Source: an uncultured Pseudomonadota bacterium
GTDB lineage: Bacteria; Pseudomonadota; Alphaproteobacteria; Rs-D84
Direction of reading: 5' to 3'
NCBI GenBank assembly: GCA_902788485.1
Contig: CADAKI010000004.1
Coordinates: 20,156 to 84,155, forward strand
DNA length: 64,000 nucleotides
Below the pieces are notes generated by a model, which was given only the letters and a program-made list of their open reading frames with translations, had not been told where the DNA came from and did no database searches. The position numbers and the translations under genes are program-made. Shown here one piece after another: positions 45,090 through 55,379 of the stretch; positions within the stretch are counted from its first letter, which is position 1; each line of letters starts with the position of its first letter.

Positions 45090-46406
45090 TTAACGGAAAC
45101 GCCCCTGCTTTGATGTCTTTTTAACAACACCACTGTATTGTTTTGCCACCAAATAAGATTGCACCTGGGTCATTGTATCCAAAACAACACCCGCCACAAT
45201 CAAAACACTGGTTCCGCCGATTACCAACGGCATACCGGCATGCGTATTCAAAATGATTGGAATCACACAGACAACAATCAAATAACAAACACCAATTGCG
45301 GTTGTGCGCGAAACGACACCATCCAAATATGTCATGGTCTGTTCACCCGGACGCACACCCGGAATATAACCACCGGCATTTCTTAAATTATTACTGGTTT
45401 CTTCGGAATTAAACACAACCGCCGTTTGGAAATACGCAAAGAACACAATCAAAACCGTGTACAATGCAATATAAGACCACGCACCATATGTAAAGAACCC
45501 GATAATCGATTGTACAACCAAACTATCACTTTGTGCGAATCGTTGAATAAACGCCGGCAACATCATAATAGACGCCGCAAATACCGGTCCCATAACACCC
45601 GACATATTGACCTTGATCGGTAAATAAGATGCATTTGTATTCATAACACCGTTTGCCATAACCTGGCGCGGATATAAAATTTGAATACGACGTTGGGCCT
45701 GTTCAAAAAACGCAATCAGCGCGACAATACCAACCACGAACGCGATTATCAACATAATCATCGTCGGCGAAATTTGCCCAACGCTGCCCAACGAAAATAA
45801 TTTTCCAATACCCGATGGAACCTCGGCAATGATACCGGCAAAAATCAACAATGATGCGCCCTGGCCCACGCCACGCGCAGTAATTTGTTCCGCCAACCAC
45901 ATAACGAACACCGTTCCACCAACCAACGCAATCAACGCGGTCAATTCAAACGACCACCCGGGATTCACAACCGCCGGCACACCATTCACCGGTGCCATCA
46001 TTTCCAATCCACGAACAACCGCCCACCCCTGAACAACGGCCAAAACCACCGCCAAATAACGGGTATATTGGTTGATTTTGATGCGCCCCGATTCGCCCTC
46101 TTTACGTAAATCAGTCAAAGATTTACTGGTCGCGGTCAATAATTGTAAAACGATAGATGCAGAAATATATGGGAAAATATTTAATGCCAAAACCGACATA
46201 CGGGACAGTGAGCCACCCGCAAACATATCAAACATTCCCAACATCCCACTGCCTTCACCGGTGAACAAATGCAACACCGCCGATGCGTTCACACCCGGCA
46301 ACGGAATAAACGAACCAATACGATAAACGACCAACGCGGCCGCCGTAAATAAAATTCGTTTTTGCAAATCAGTTAAATTTCTGAAAAAGTTTTTTATTGC
46401 TCTCAT
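45090..46406 (-). CDS. secY: Protein translocase subunit SecY
   Basis: 438 residues from MRAIKNFFRNLTDLQKR, with GGAAAG upstream; longer frame starts overlap the rplO end region. Ten membrane helices are expected; visible landmarks are RIGSFIPLPGVN (helix 1 and plug region), LNIFPYISASIVLQLL, GEQTMTYLDGVVSRTTAIG and a short basic C-terminus. It forms the channel through which the many signal-peptide proteins of this window must pass. It is the last gene of the long S10/spc transcript; adk does not follow. Confidence 0.97.
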   Translation of the reverse strand: MRAIKNFFRNLTDLQKRILFTAAALVVYRIGSFIPLPGVNASAVLHLFTGEGSGMLGMFDMFAGGSLSRMSVLALNIFPYISASIVLQLLTATSKSLTDLRKEGESGRIKINQYTRYLAVVLAVVQGWAVVRGLEMMAPVNGVPAVVNPGWSFELTALIALVGGTVFVMWLAEQITARGVGQGASLLIFAGIIAEVPSGIGKLFSLGSVGQISPTMIMLIIAFVVGIVALIAFFEQAQRRIQILYPRQVMANGVMNTNASYLPIKVNMSGVMGPVFAASIMMLPAFIQRFAQSDSLVVQSIIGFFTYGAWSYIALYTVLIVFFAYFQTAVVFNSEETSNNLRNAGGYIPGVRPGEQTMTYLDGVVSRTTAIGVCYLIVVCVIPIILNTHAGMPLVIGGTSVLIVAGVVLDTMTQVQSYLVAKQYSGVVKKTSKQGRFR

Positions 46407-46471
46407 CGCTTTACTTTCCAAATATGATTCATGCCCCATGGAAACAAATTCCCGGGGCATAAATTAAATTA

Positions 46472-46930
46472 TTATTTGTTGGAAATTTTTCCCCCGGCTT
46501 TCACAATCGCGGCCTCGGCAGTTTTGGACCATTTGTCCGCAACAACTGTGACGGCCGTTTTGATTTCACCTTTGGCTAAAATTTTCAAACCATCTAATCT
46601 GCGGTTGATAATTTTTGCCGCCAACAAAGAATCCATTGTAATTGGTTGTTTTGCATCAATTTTGCCAGATTTGATGAATTTTTCAATATCACCTAAATTG
46701 ACAGTCACAAAATGTTTTGCAAATGGATTTGTGAAACCAAACTTTGGAAAACGACGCAAGATTGGCATTTGACCACCTTGGAAAGTTGCCTGTTTACGTG
46801 AACCCGCACGGGCTTTTTGACCCTTGGTTCCACGACCGGCGGTTTTACCATAACCCGACGCCATACCACGACCAACGCGTTTAACATCTTTGCGTGCACC
46901 AAAATTATCCATCAAAGCATTTAATTTCAT
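46472..46930 (-). CDS. rplO: 50S ribosomal protein L15
   Basis: 152 residues from MKLNALMDNFGARK. Typical GRGMASGYGKTAGRGTKGQK and FQGGQMPILRRFPKFGF. The longer reading frame upstream has no ribosome site. It precedes secY as usual. Confidence 0.96.
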   Translation of the reverse strand: MKLNALMDNFGARKDVKRVGRGMASGYGKTAGRGTKGQKARAGSRKQATFQGGQMPILRRFPKFGFTNPFAKHFVTVNLGDIEKFIKSGKIDAKQPITMDSLLAAKIINRRLDGLKILAKGEIKTAVTVVADKWSKTAEAAIVKAGGKISNK

Positions 46931-47008
46931 TTTTATGTCCTTTTTCCTATGACTATTGATATAGTCCATTTCGCACATAATACAAGATTATGTACTCGGT
47001 TTTATTTT

Positions 47009-47188
47009 TTATTTTTGAACGATTTCCACCAAATGAGAAACACGTTCCACCATGCCACGAACACTTTCTGTGTCGTTCAATTCACGGGTTTTACCAATGC
47101 GTCCCAACCCCAATGCCAACACAATCTTGCGTTGATATTCCGGACGACCGATAATGCTTTTTACTTGTCTCACAGTTATTTTAGCCAT
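47009..47188 (-). CDS. rpmD: 50S ribosomal protein L30
   Basis: 59 residues from MAKITVRQVKSIIGRPEYQR. Short L30 form, usual length. Between rpsE and rplO in standard order. Confidence 0.95.
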   Translation of the reverse strand: MAKITVRQVKSIIGRPEYQRKIVLALGLGRIGKTRELNDTESVRGMVERVSHLVEIVQK

Positions 47189-47210
47189 ATCTATCTCCAT
47201 CTGTTACGCA

Positions 47211-47768
47211 TTATTTTGTTTCTTCTGCGACGGCTTCTAATTTTTTGCCGTCACGACCTGCGATAATTTCCGCAACGGTTTTGCCACGACGCGCCGCAAC
47301 CGTTTTTGGAGAATTCATTTTTGCAAATGCCAAAAATGCCGCACGAATCATGTTGTTTGGATTATTTGAACCTTGGGATTTCACAACAACATCTTGCACA
47401 CCCAAACATTCAAACACCGCACGCAACGCACCGCCCGCAATAATACCGGTACCGGGAACCGCACTGCGCACAACCAATTTAGACGCACCGTATTTTGCCT
47501 CGACATCATGGTGCAATGTACGACCTTCTTTCAAAGGAACGCGCACCATTTTTGCCTTGGCGGCCTTGGTTGCTTTTTGGACTGCAGATTGCACTTCCAA
47601 CGCCTTACCTTTACCAAAACCAACACGACCGGCCTTGTCCCCAACGACAACCAATGCCGAAAAAGACATATTGCGGCCGCCCTTTACTGTTTTGGAAACA
47701 CGATTGATAGAAACTAATTTATCAACCAAGTTATCCGTTTGCAATTTTTTATCATCAAAACGTGCCAT
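47211..47768 (-). CDS. rpsE: 30S ribosomal protein S5
   Basis: 185 residues. [18 protein letters not shown], the dsRNA-binding-like N-domain and [15 protein letters not shown] with the C-domain NMIRAAFLA are present. Involved in decoding accuracy and 30S assembly. A short Lys/Ala/Glu tail ([15 protein letters not shown]) extends the C-terminus. Confidence 0.97.
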   Translation of the reverse strand: MARFDDKKLQTDNLVDKLVSINRVSKTVKGGRNMSFSALVVVGDKAGRVGFGKGKALEVQSAVQKATKAAKAKMVRVPLKEGRTLHHDVEAKYGASKLVVRSAVPGTGIIAGGALRAVFECLGVQDVVVKSQGSNNPNNMIRAAFLAFAKMNSPKTVAARRGKTVAEIIAGRDGKKLEAVAEETK

Positions 47769-47784
47769 TGTAATCTCCGTTTAA

Positions 47785-48141
47785 TTAAATTCTTACACCA
47801 CCTGCGCGAATTGCTTCACACAGTGCTTTTACGCGACCATGATAACGAAAACCGCCACGATCGAAATAACAATTATCTGCAATACCGGCCTTTAATGCAC
47901 GTTCTGCAAATGCCTTGCCGACCAATTCTGCACCCGCAATGTTCCAACCTTTACCTGTGAAACCTTTTTCTTTACTGGATGCCGCACACAATGTATGACC
48001 GCGTGTATCATCAATCGCCTGGATTTCAATATGACGTCCCGAACGAAAAACCGACAAACGGATTTTTCCAGGATTTTTTCTTTTCAACGCACCACGATTT
48101 GCCAATGTGCGTCTTTCTTCTGAATTCAAATGTTTTAACAT
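47785..48141 (-). CDS. rplR: 50S ribosomal protein L18
   Basis: 118 residues from MLKHLNSEERR. Contains RLSVFRSGRHIEIQAIDD and GGFRYHGRVKALCEAIRAGG at the end. Binds 5S rRNA together with L5. Confidence 0.96.
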   Translation of the reverse strand: MLKHLNSEERRTLANRGALKRKNPGKIRLSVFRSGRHIEIQAIDDTRGHTLCAASSKEKGFTGKGWNIAGAELVGKAFAERALKAGIADNCYFDRGGFRYHGRVKALCEAIRAGGVRI

Positions 48142-48192
48142 TTTGTTTCCTTTTGTTTCAATTTCCGTAACAGCGGAAATCATTTACTGACA

Positions 48193-48744
48193 TTATTTCT
48201 TTTTACCTTCTTTGCGACGGATTTCTTCGCCCTTGTAAAAGATACCTTTGCCTTTGTACGGATCTGCCTTGCGGATTTTATGGATTTTGTCCGCGAACAA
48301 ACCCAACGCGCATTTATCAATTCCGCTGATGGTGAATTCCGTTGGTTTTTCACCCATTTTAACCGTCAGGCCCGCCGGGATTTCCATAACGACATCATGC
48401 GAAAAACCGACAACCAATGTCAATTTATTACCCGCAACAGATGCTTTATAACCAACACCGTTCATATACATGTCTTTTGAAAAACCGTGTGTCACGCCCA
48501 TCACCGCAGATTTGATATTGCGTGTCATTGTTCCCCACATTGCACGAGATGTTTTATCTTCTGCATCTTTTGGTGTCACGACAACGGCGCCATCTTTAAC
48601 CTCGACATCAACCAAATGAGCATTTTTTGTGCCCAAAACAACTTTCAATTCGCCCTTTGGTCCTTTGACGACGACTGCATTATCTTTGATTTCCGCAGAC
48701 ACACCGTCTTGTAATTTCACTGGATATTTTCCTGCCCTAGACAT
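48193..48744 (-). CDS. rplF: 50S ribosomal protein L6
   Basis: 183 residues. MSRAGKYPVKL at the start, GVTHGFSKDMYMNGVGYKA in the middle and the conserved DPYKGKGIFYKGE near the end. Located near the factor-binding site of the 50S subunit. Confidence 0.97.
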   Translation of the reverse strand: MSRAGKYPVKLQDGVSAEIKDNAVVVKGPKGELKVVLGTKNAHLVDVEVKDGAVVVTPKDAEDKTSRAMWGTMTRNIKSAVMGVTHGFSKDMYMNGVGYKASVAGNKLTLVVGFSHDVVMEIPAGLTVKMGEKPTEFTISGIDKCALGLFADKIHKIRKADPYKGKGIFYKGEEIRRKEGKKK

Positions 48745-48765
48745 TTTTTCATCCTTATATTTAAA

Positions 48766-49164
48766 TTATATAACCTTGCACAAAACTTCGCCACCAACGT
48801 TCATCAAGCGTGCCTTGTGATCTGTCATAACGCCATGTGGGGTCGAAACAATTGCGATACCCAAACCGTTCAAAACTTTTGGCATTTTTGCACATCCTGA
48901 ATACACACGACGACCCGGTCTGGACACAACAGAAATTTCTTGGATTGCGCCAACACCACCGTTGTATTTCAATTCGACAACCAAATTCGAACGATGTTCG
49001 TCGATTTTTTCTTCGCGAAAATCAGTGATGAAACCTTCGTCCTTTAATACAGTTAAAACCGCGACACGCAATTTACTGTTTGGGACAGTTATAAATTCTT
49101 TACCGGCTGCTTGACCATTACGAATACGGGTCAGCATATCTCCGATTGGGTGTGATAATGACAT
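48766..49164 (-). CDS. rpsH: 30S ribosomal protein S8
   Basis: 132 residues. MSLSHPIGDMLTRIRNGQAA and the C-terminal GLGIAIVSTPHGVMTDHKAR match the family. S8 binds 16S helix 21 and, in other bacteria, represses the spc operon through its mRNA near rplE. Confidence 0.97.
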   Translation of the reverse strand: MSLSHPIGDMLTRIRNGQAAGKEFITVPNSKLRVAVLTVLKDEGFITDFREEKIDEHRSNLVVELKYNGGVGAIQEISVVSRPGRRVYSGCAKMPKVLNGLGIAIVSTPHGVMTDHKARLMNVGGEVLCKVI

Positions 49165-49247
49165 CTTTTACTCCTTGTGTACAGTTTTTGTGGGAAACCC
49201 ACATCACTATCCCCAGTTGCATTGTCCACAACTGGTGTTTTTAAATT

Positions 49248-49550
49248 TTACCAACTGGATTTACGAACGCCTGGCAATTTACCTTCGGATGCCAATGTCC
49301 GTAATTGTTGGCGACACAGACCGAACATACGCGAAAATCCGCGTGCACGGCCAGTAACCGAACAACGATTGTGCAAACGTGTTGGATTTGCATTGCGTGG
49401 CAATTTTGCCAATTTTTTCATTGCATCCATACGTTCATCTGGTGTTGCATTTACAGACATTTTTTCTTTGATTGCCGCACGTTTTTTGGCATATTTTGCA
49501 ACCAATTTTTCACGTCTGTGTTGTTTATTTATCAATGCTAATTTCGCCAT
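49248..49550 (-). CDS. rpsN: 30S ribosomal protein S14
   Basis: 100 residues, the long form without zinc-binding cysteines, typical of proteobacteria. Ends with RLHNRCSVTGRARGFSRMFG and LPGVRKSSW. Between rplE and rpsH, standard order. Confidence 0.96.
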   Translation of the reverse strand: MAKLALINKQHRREKLVAKYAKKRAAIKEKMSVNATPDERMDAMKKLAKLPRNANPTRLHNRCSVTGRARGFSRMFGLCRQQLRTLASEGKLPGVRKSSW

Positions 49551-49567
49551 CTTTTGTCCTTAATGCT

Positions 49568-50113
49568 TTATTTCAAAACCAACGGCAGGCCGATTTTCGT
49601 CAGCAATGCGCGTGCTTCGTCATCTGTTTTTGCTGTTGTTGCGATAACGATATCCATCCCACGGATAGAATCAATTTTATCAACAGAAATTTCTGGGAAA
49701 ATCAAATGTTCTTTGATACCGAACGCATAATTTCCACGACCATCAAATTTAGATTTTGATAACCCACGAAAATCTTTTACACGCGGCAACGCAACCGTAA
49801 TCAATTTATCCAAGAAATCATACATCCGTTTACCACGTAATGTCACCTTGGTTCCAATGGGTTGACCTTCGCGCAGACGATACGTCGCGATGGATTTTTT
49901 TGCAACCGTCACCACGGGTTTTTGTGCCGCAATCGCCGTCAAATCGACAACCGCCGCATCCAATTTTTTCTTGTCGCTAACTGCTTCACCGACGCCCATA
50001 TTCAAAACGATTTTCGTCAATTTTGGTACCGCCAAAGCATTTGTGTACCCGAATTCTTTAACCAATTCTGGCACAACCTGTTTTTCATAAATATCACGCA
50101 ATCTGCTTTGCAT
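49568..50113 (-). CDS. rplE: 50S ribosomal protein L5
   Basis: 181 residues. [46 protein letters not shown] and [18 protein letters not shown] match the family. Binds 5S rRNA and contacts the P-site tRNA. Confidence 0.97.
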   Translation of the reverse strand: MQSRLRDIYEKQVVPELVKEFGYTNALAVPKLTKIVLNMGVGEAVSDKKKLDAAVVDLTAIAAQKPVVTVAKKSIATYRLREGQPIGTKVTLRGKRMYDFLDKLITVALPRVKDFRGLSKSKFDGRGNYAFGIKEHLIFPEISVDKIDSIRGMDIVIATTAKTDDEARALLTKIGLPLVLK

Positions 50114-50160
50114 TTTTTTATCCCTTGTCTTGGTTTCCGTAACAGCGGAAACAATTACTT

Positions 50161-50463
50161 TTATAATTCTGTTCCAGATTTTTTAGAAACACGAACTTTT
50201 TTATCACCCTTTACAACGTATCCAACGCGGGTTGCTTTTTTGGTTTTTGGATCAACCAACGCAACATTGGAAACATGAATTGGTGCCTCGCGATCGATAA
50301 TATGACCGGCCTGATCCTGTGTTGGTTTAATGTGCCATTTATGACGATTGACACCTTCGACAACAACACGCGATTCTGATGGACGCGCTTCCAGCACTTT
50401 GCCTTTAACGCCTTTGTATTTTCCTGAAATAACTACGACTTCGTCGCCTTTCTTAATTTTCAT
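50161..50463 (-). CDS. rplX: 50S ribosomal protein L24
   Basis: 100 residues. KOW motif in [20 protein letters not shown], then [15 protein letters not shown] and the C-terminal [13 protein letters not shown]. Early assembly protein of the 50S subunit. Confidence 0.96.
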   Translation of the reverse strand: MKIKKGDEVVVISGKYKGVKGKVLEARPSESRVVVEGVNRHKWHIKPTQDQAGHIIDREAPIHVSNVALVDPKTKKATRVGYVVKGDKKVRVSKKSGTEL

Positions 50464-50486
50464 TTTTTACCGTCCTTGTGAATCTA

Positions 50487-50861
50487 TTAAATAACTTCCG
50501 GTGCCAAAGACACGATTTTTTGCACATCATATTTACGACGAACTTCACGTGCAATTGGTCCAAAGATACGTGTTCCAATTGGTTCGAAATTGTTTTTATT
50601 GATTAAAACAACCGCATTATCATCAAAACGGATGATAGAACCATCGGGACGTTTTACTGGGAATTTTGTGCGCACGATAATTGCGCGTTGAACTGTTCCC
50701 TTTTGGACTTTACCACGTGGAATTGCCTCTTTGATGGCGACAACGATTTTATCGCCAACTGTTGCATAACGACGATGTGAACCGCCCAAAACCTTGATGC
50801 ACATTGCTTTACGTGCACCAGAGTTATCTGCAACCGTCATAACTGTTTCATTTTGTATCAT
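50487..50861 (-). CDS. rplN: 50S ribosomal protein L14
   Basis: 124 residues from [38 protein letters not shown] and [13 protein letters not shown] are conserved. The frame runs ten codons further up without a ribosome site. A 114-bp gap without recognisable features separates it from rpsQ. Confidence 0.96.
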   Translation of the reverse strand: MIQNETVMTVADNSGARKAMCIKVLGGSHRRYATVGDKIVVAIKEAIPRGKVQKGTVQRAIIVRTKFPVKRPDGSIIRFDDNAVVLINKNNFEPIGTRIFGPIAREVRRKYDVQKIVSLAPEVI

Positions 50862-50975
50862 TTTTTTAACCTTTTCCTGCACATGGGGCAATCCCCCACG
50901 GCTTTGTTAACGGGTCCCGACTGTCGCGCACGACCTCAAAGAACCCAACCCATTTTATGACAAACCAATATTGAA

Positions 50976-51245
50976 TTAGTCCGCCACATCCACAGAACCA
51001 TCTTTGGACACACCAACGCGCCCTTTTACAATCCAAGATTTTGTCTTGGAAATTGGACGATGTTCTTCGATTGCAACAACATCACCAACCTTGTATTCAT
51101 TGGCCTCGTCATGTGCCTTGTACTTTTTGTTCTGCTTCACAAATTTACCATACAACGGGTGACGGAAACGGCGTTCAACTTCGACCACAACCGTTTTATC
51201 GTTCGCTGTACTTTTAACTGTTCCTTGCAGTATACGTTTTGGCAT
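50976..51245 (-). CDS. rpsQ: 30S ribosomal protein S17
   Basis: 89 residues. OB-fold core [39 protein letters not shown] and [12 protein letters not shown] candidate internal promoter lies just upstream. Confidence 0.96.
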   Translation of the reverse strand: MPKRILQGTVKSTANDKTVVVEVERRFRHPLYGKFVKQNKKYKAHDEANEYKVGDVVAIEEHRPISKTKSWIVKGRVGVSKDGSVDVAD

Positions 51246-51284
51246 AACTGTTATTCCTCTATTTTTCTTTTGTCAATCTTGGTT

Positions 51285-51312
51285 ATAATATACTAAATTT
51301 TAGAAAAAACAA
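51285..51312 (-). promoter_or_regulatory. Candidate internal promoter before rpsQ
   Basis: Minus strand TTGTTT (51307-51312), 16-nt spacer, TATTAT (51285-51290), in the 85-bp gap between rpmC and rpsQ. Confidence 0.4.
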
Positions 51313-51330
51313 CCAAAATCAACATTTATT

Positions 51331-51525
51331 TTATTTTTTTGATGCATTCAGTTTTGTTTTAACACGTGCGATTTTCCGACGTGTTTTACGCAAAACATGT
51401 GTTTTTGGCAACTGACCCGCGGCCAATTGGAACCGTTGATTCATTTGTTCTTTTTTCAAATCAACCAATTCGCTTTCCAAGGCCTCAATCGTCAAAGATT
51501 CCTTTTTTGTGCTTTTTTCTGCCAT
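51331..51525 (-). CDS. rpmC: 50S ribosomal protein L29
   Basis: 64 residues from MAEKSTKKESLTIEAL. Two-helix protein with LKKEQMNQRFQLAAGQL and VLRKTRRKIARVKT. Standard position after rplP; contributes to the exit tunnel rim where trigger factor and SRP bind. Confidence 0.95.
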   Translation of the reverse strand: MAEKSTKKESLTIEALESELVDLKKEQMNQRFQLAAGQLPKTHVLRKTRRKIARVKTKLNASKK

Positions 51526-51541
51526 TTTTCTCACCTTTTAA

Positions 51542-51955
51542 TTAGTTGATTTTACGTTCAACGATTTTTGTTCTAACCGGCAATTTTGCCGCCGCCAACG
51601 CAAATGCTTCGAATGCGATTTCTGGTTTTACACCATCTAATTCGAACATGATGCGACCCGGTTTAACACGGCAAACCCAATATTCCACGGCACCTTTACC
51701 TTTACCCATACGAACCTGGGCCGGTTTTGTTGTGACCGGAACATCTGGGAAAATACGAATCCACAATTTACCCTGACGTTTCATATGACGGGTAATTGCG
51801 CGACGCGCGGCCTCAATCTGACGTGCAGTCACACGTTCAGGACTCATTGCTTTCAGACCAAACGAACCAAAAGCCAATTCACTACCGCCCTTGGCGACAC
51901 CGTGAATACGACCTTTTTGCAGTTTGCGAAATTTTGTTTTATTTGGCATTAACAT
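51542..51955 (-). CDS. rplP: 50S ribosomal protein L16
   Basis: 137 residues. [58 protein letters not shown]. Helps organise the A-site tRNA pocket. The first ATG is kept because the family begins ML-P. Confidence 0.97.
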   Translation of the reverse strand: MLMPNKTKFRKLQKGRIHGVAKGGSELAFGSFGLKAMSPERVTARQIEAARRAITRHMKRQGKLWIRIFPDVPVTTKPAQVRMGKGKGAVEYWVCRVKPGRIMFELDGVKPEIAFEAFALAAAKLPVRTKIVERKIN

Positions 51956-51981
51956 GATTAAAATCCTTATTTTCTACGATT

Positions 51982-52683
51982 TTATTTGCTTTTTCTTTCG
52001 CTTGTGCCGGCATATTCTGTTGGGCGTGCCATTTCAGAAGCCAACTTTTCTTTGTTCACGACATCCCCGGTATAAATCCAAACCTTTACACCGATAACAC
52101 CGTATGTTGTTTTCGCCTGGATAGATGCATAATCAACATCCGCGCGCAAAGTGTGCAATGGAATACGACCTTCGCGGATTTGTTCGCTACGCGCGATTTC
52201 TGCACCATTCAAACGACCAGAGCACATAACTTTGATACCCAACGCACCAACTTTCTGTGCATTTTGAACCGCTTTTTTCATTGCGCGTTTGAAAGACACA
52301 CGGCCTTCGATTTGTTGTGCAATGTTTTGTGCAACCAATTGCGCGTTCAAATCCGGACGGCGCACTTCATAGATATTGACAACGACTTGGTCATTTTTAA
52401 CCAATTTTTTAATATCGTTGCGCAATGCTTCAATATCGGCACCATTTTTACCGATAATCATCCCAGGACGCGATGTGTGAATTGTCACAACCACTTTTTT
52501 AGCAAAACGTTCGATAACAACTTTTGCCAATCCTGCTTTTTTCAATTTCTTTTCAATAAATTTGCGAATTTTGATATCTTCGGCCAACAGATTTGCATAA
52601 TCTTTTTTGCCGGCAATCCAACGCGAGTCAGTGACTTTGTTGATAAATTCGCGTAATGAAATTGGTGATACTTTCTGTCCCAT
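51982..52683 (-). CDS. rpsC: 30S ribosomal protein S3
   Basis: 233 residues. KH domain with [17 protein letters not shown], then [21 protein letters not shown] and [20 protein letters not shown]. Forms the mRNA entry site with S4 and S5. Confidence 0.97.
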   Translation of the reverse strand: MGQKVSPISLREFINKVTDSRWIAGKKDYANLLAEDIKIRKFIEKKLKKAGLAKVVIERFAKKVVVTIHTSRPGMIIGKNGADIEALRNDIKKLVKNDQVVVNIYEVRRPDLNAQLVAQNIAQQIEGRVSFKRAMKKAVQNAQKVGALGIKVMCSGRLNGAEIARSEQIREGRIPLHTLRADVDYASIQAKTTYGVIGVKVWIYTGDVVNKEKLASEMARPTEYAGTSERKSK

Positions 52684-52707
52684 TTTTTATTTTCCTTACG
52701 TTTTTCT

Positions 52708-52740
52708 CGGTGTTCTTGAAACCGTTTCCGGTTTTATTCA
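52708..52740 (-). other. Hairpin in the rplV-rpsC intergenic leader
   Basis: CTTGAA-taAAACCG-GAAA-CGGTTT-CAAG folds into a strong stem with a GNRA-type tetraloop between rplV and rpsC. Possible mRNA processing or regulatory site; no T run. Confidence 0.45.
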
Positions 52741-52769
52741 AGGGTTGCCCCCATACCACCGTTTTTTCC

Positions 52770-53168
52770 TTATTTGGACTTTTTAGCCCTTGGTTCTTTT
52801 TTTACCGGCGCATTACCCGATTCCAAAACGATTGTCAAATTGGAAAAAGGTTTCAAAATCGGCCGTGCACTACCACGTGGGCCCGGCATAATGCGCTTCA
52901 TCGTCAGTGCCTTGCCACACCAAATTTCTTTGACGAACAAAGTATCCACTGGCAAATTTTTATTGTGTTCTGCGTTTGCGATTGCAGACAACAAAGTTTT
53001 CAAAACTTCATCAGAAACACGTTTTTTCGAAAATTTCAAAACGTCCACCGCACGGTCCACCGGCAAACCACGAACCATGTCGCAAACCAAATTCAGTTTC
53101 TGATGGCTGATGCGAATCATTTTATTAAATGCACGCACCTGATTATCTTTGATTCCATATCTTGTCAT
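52770..53168 (-). CDS. rplV: 50S ribosomal protein L22
   Basis: 132 residues. VRAFNKMIRISHQKLNLVCD, GLPVDRAVDVLKFSKKRVS and the tunnel-lining hairpin around KRIMPGPRGSARPILK. A Lys-rich tail ends the protein. Confidence 0.96.
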   Translation of the reverse strand: MTRYGIKDNQVRAFNKMIRISHQKLNLVCDMVRGLPVDRAVDVLKFSKKRVSDEVLKTLLSAIANAEHNKNLPVDTLFVKEIWCGKALTMKRIMPGPRGSARPILKPFSNLTIVLESGNAPVKKEPRAKKSK

Positions 53169-53189
53169 AACTTTTACCCTTTATCAGAA

Positions 53190-53468
53190 TTATTTGGCTG
53201 CTGCTTTTTTATTTGCCGCATGACCTTTGAAAGTACGCGTTGGTGCAAATTCACCCAATTTGTGCCCAATCATATCTTCGACCACAGACACAGGGATAAA
53301 TTTATTACCATTGTGAACTTCAAATGTTAAACCAACCATTGGTGGCACGATTGTGCTACCACGGGACCATGTTTTAATCGGTTTATGGTCGTTTTTTTCA
53401 TTTGCCGCCGCAACTTTTTTCAACAACGACGGATGAATATAAGGACCTTTCCATACTGAACGAGACAT
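53190..53468 (-). CDS. rpsS: 30S ribosomal protein S19
   Basis: 92 residues from [18 protein letters not shown]; a second ATG lies one codon upstream. [20 protein letters not shown] and [17 protein letters not shown] match the family. Confidence 0.97.
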   Translation of the reverse strand: MSRSVWKGPYIHPSLLKKVAAANEKNDHKPIKTWSRGSTIVPPMVGLTFEVHNGNKFIPVSVVEDMIGHKLGEFAPTRTFKGHAANKKAAAK

Positions 53469-53487
53469 CATTTACTCCGTTTTTTTA

Positions 53488-54321
53488 TTATTTTTTCTTC
53501 GCCAAATGTCTGCTACGGATAATCATCCGGCTTGTACGTTTATTGCTACGGGTACGATATCCCTTGGCTGGAATACCTGTACGTGAAACTGGTTCGTGAC
53601 CCTTGCTGTGTCCGTTACCACCACCCATCGGGTGATCGTTCGGGTTCATTGCCATACCGCGCACAGATGGACGAACACCCAACCAACGGGCACGACCGGC
53701 CTTGCCCAAATTCACATTGCGTTGATCCGGATTAGAAACCGAACCAACCGTCGCCAAACAATCGGAATGAACTTTACGCAACTCACCACTGTTCATTTTA
53801 ATCTGGGCATAAACACCGTCTTTACCCATTAATTGAGCATAACAACCGGCACTGCGCGCCAACTGGCCGCCGGCGCCTGGTTTCAATTCGACATTATGCA
53901 CGATTGTACCGATTGGCATATTTTTCAATGGCATTGCATTACCCGGTTTAATATCTTCGCGTTCACCGGAAATAACCACATCACCTGCTTTCAAATCACG
54001 TGGCGCCAAAATGTATGAACGAACACCATCCGTATATTCAATCAACGCGATAAATGCAGTTCTGTTTGGGTCATATTCCAAACGAACAACTGTCGCCGGC
54101 ATACCCGTCTTTTTGCGTTTGAAATCGATTAAACGATAATTGCGTTTATGACCACCACCTTGGTGCATAACGGTCACCTGGCCAAAATTATTACGACCAC
54201 CATGGGATTTCAACCCAACGGTCAATGCTTTTTCCGGTTTTCCACGGTGCAATTCGGCGCGGCTGACCAATGTCAAACCACGTGTTCCCGCGGTAACTGG
54301 CTTAAAATGTTTCAATGCCAT
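53488..54321 (-). CDS. rplB: 50S ribosomal protein L2
   Basis: 277 residues. [54 protein letters not shown] (the conserved region near the peptidyl-transferase centre) and [10 protein letters not shown] at the end. Confidence 0.98.
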   Translation of the reverse strand: MALKHFKPVTAGTRGLTLVSRAELHRGKPEKALTVGLKSHGGRNNFGQVTVMHQGGGHKRNYRLIDFKRKKTGMPATVVRLEYDPNRTAFIALIEYTDGVRSYILAPRDLKAGDVVISGEREDIKPGNAMPLKNMPIGTIVHNVELKPGAGGQLARSAGCYAQLMGKDGVYAQIKMNSGELRKVHSDCLATVGSVSNPDQRNVNLGKAGRARWLGVRPSVRGMAMNPNDHPMGGGNGHSKGHEPVSRTGIPAKGYRTRSNKRTSRMIIRSRHLAKKK

Positions 54322-54387
54322 TTTTTCTATCCTTTATTATCTTGGACAATAACACCCATTATATATTTGGGTTCTCTGACCAAGAGA

Positions 54388-54729
54388 TTATTTACCTTGC
54401 ACCCCTGCCGACAAATCCAATGTGGCGTCTTTCGGCAAAGACACATACGCTTTTTTAACATCACGTTGTGTACCACGACTGCGACCACGGAAAGTTTTCA
54501 CTTTACCTTTGGTGATAACGATATTCACACTTGTTGGTTTAATACCGTAAATCGCCTGCATCGCACGGGCAACATCTGCCTTGGTGGCGGACATTGCAAC
54601 TTCGAACACAACGCCGTTGCTTTCAGACAATTTTGCAGATTTCTCTGAAATTACCGGACGAACCAATATATCATAGACACCGGCTGTCGCAACGATTTTA
54701 TTTTCTGATTTAACTTTCTTTTCTGCCAT
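54388..54729 (-). CDS. rplW: 50S ribosomal protein L23
   Basis: 113 residues. DILVRPVISEKSAKLSESNG, AIYGIKPTSVNIVITKGKVK and RGRSRGTQRDVKKAYVSL. Main docking site for trigger factor and SRP at the tunnel exit. About 15 extra residues precede the core. Confidence 0.96.
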   Translation of the reverse strand: MAEKKVKSENKIVATAGVYDILVRPVISEKSAKLSESNGVVFEVAMSATKADVARAMQAIYGIKPTSVNIVITKGKVKTFRGRSRGTQRDVKKAYVSLPKDATLDLSAGVQGK

Positions 54730-54744
54730 CTTTGAATCCTTTCA

Positions 54745-55365
54745 TTATGCCAATCTGGCTTCTACGGATTTGACGGCATCGGCTGTCAAAACCAATTTTT
54801 CGTGTTTCAAGATGTCCAAAACATTCAAACCAATCGTTGGCAACGCATCAACATTTGCGATATTTGCCACAGATTTTTTGAAGTTTTCATCCAATTCTGC
54901 CGCACCAACAAACAACACAGAATTCAAATCCAATTTTTTCAACTGTTTTGCCATTGTGTTTGTTTTGGCCGCCTTGACTTTTTCAGAATCAATAACAATC
55001 AAATTGCCATCTTGTAATTTAGAAGACAATGCCATTTTCAAACCTAATGCGCGGATTTTCTTTGGCAAATCAATGCTGTGGTCACGAACAACCGGACCAT
55101 GCACGACACCACCGCCACGCATGTGAACATTGTATCTTTCACCTTGACGGGCATTACCTGTCTTTTTCTGTTTATATGCCTTGCGACCACTGCCGGCCAC
55201 ATCAGACACCGTTTTCACCGCATGCGTTCCCGCACGGGCATTTGCACGTTGCCAAGTAACAACACGATGCAAAATATCCGCACGTGGAGCAACACCGAAT
55301 ACACCGTCGGCCAATTCGACTTTGCCAACAGATTTACCATCAAAATTTATAATATCTAATTGCAT
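54745..55365 (-). CDS. rplD: 50S ribosomal protein L4
   Basis: 206 residues from MQLDIINFDGKSV; AAGGTGGAA lies upstream. A GTG three codons earlier also opens the frame. TWQRANARAGTHAVKTVSDV, GSGRKAYKQKKTGNARQG and HGPVVRDHSIDLPKKIRALG are typical. In other bacteria L4 represses the S10 operon through its leader. Confidence 0.96.
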   Translation of the reverse strand: MQLDIINFDGKSVGKVELADGVFGVAPRADILHRVVTWQRANARAGTHAVKTVSDVAGSGRKAYKQKKTGNARQGERYNVHMRGGGVVHGPVVRDHSIDLPKKIRALGLKMALSSKLQDGNLIVIDSEKVKAAKTNTMAKQLKKLDLNSVLFVGAAELDENFKKSVANIANVDALPTIGLNVLDILKHEKLVLTADAVKSVEARLA

Positions 55366-55379
55366 TTTTTCCACCTTAC

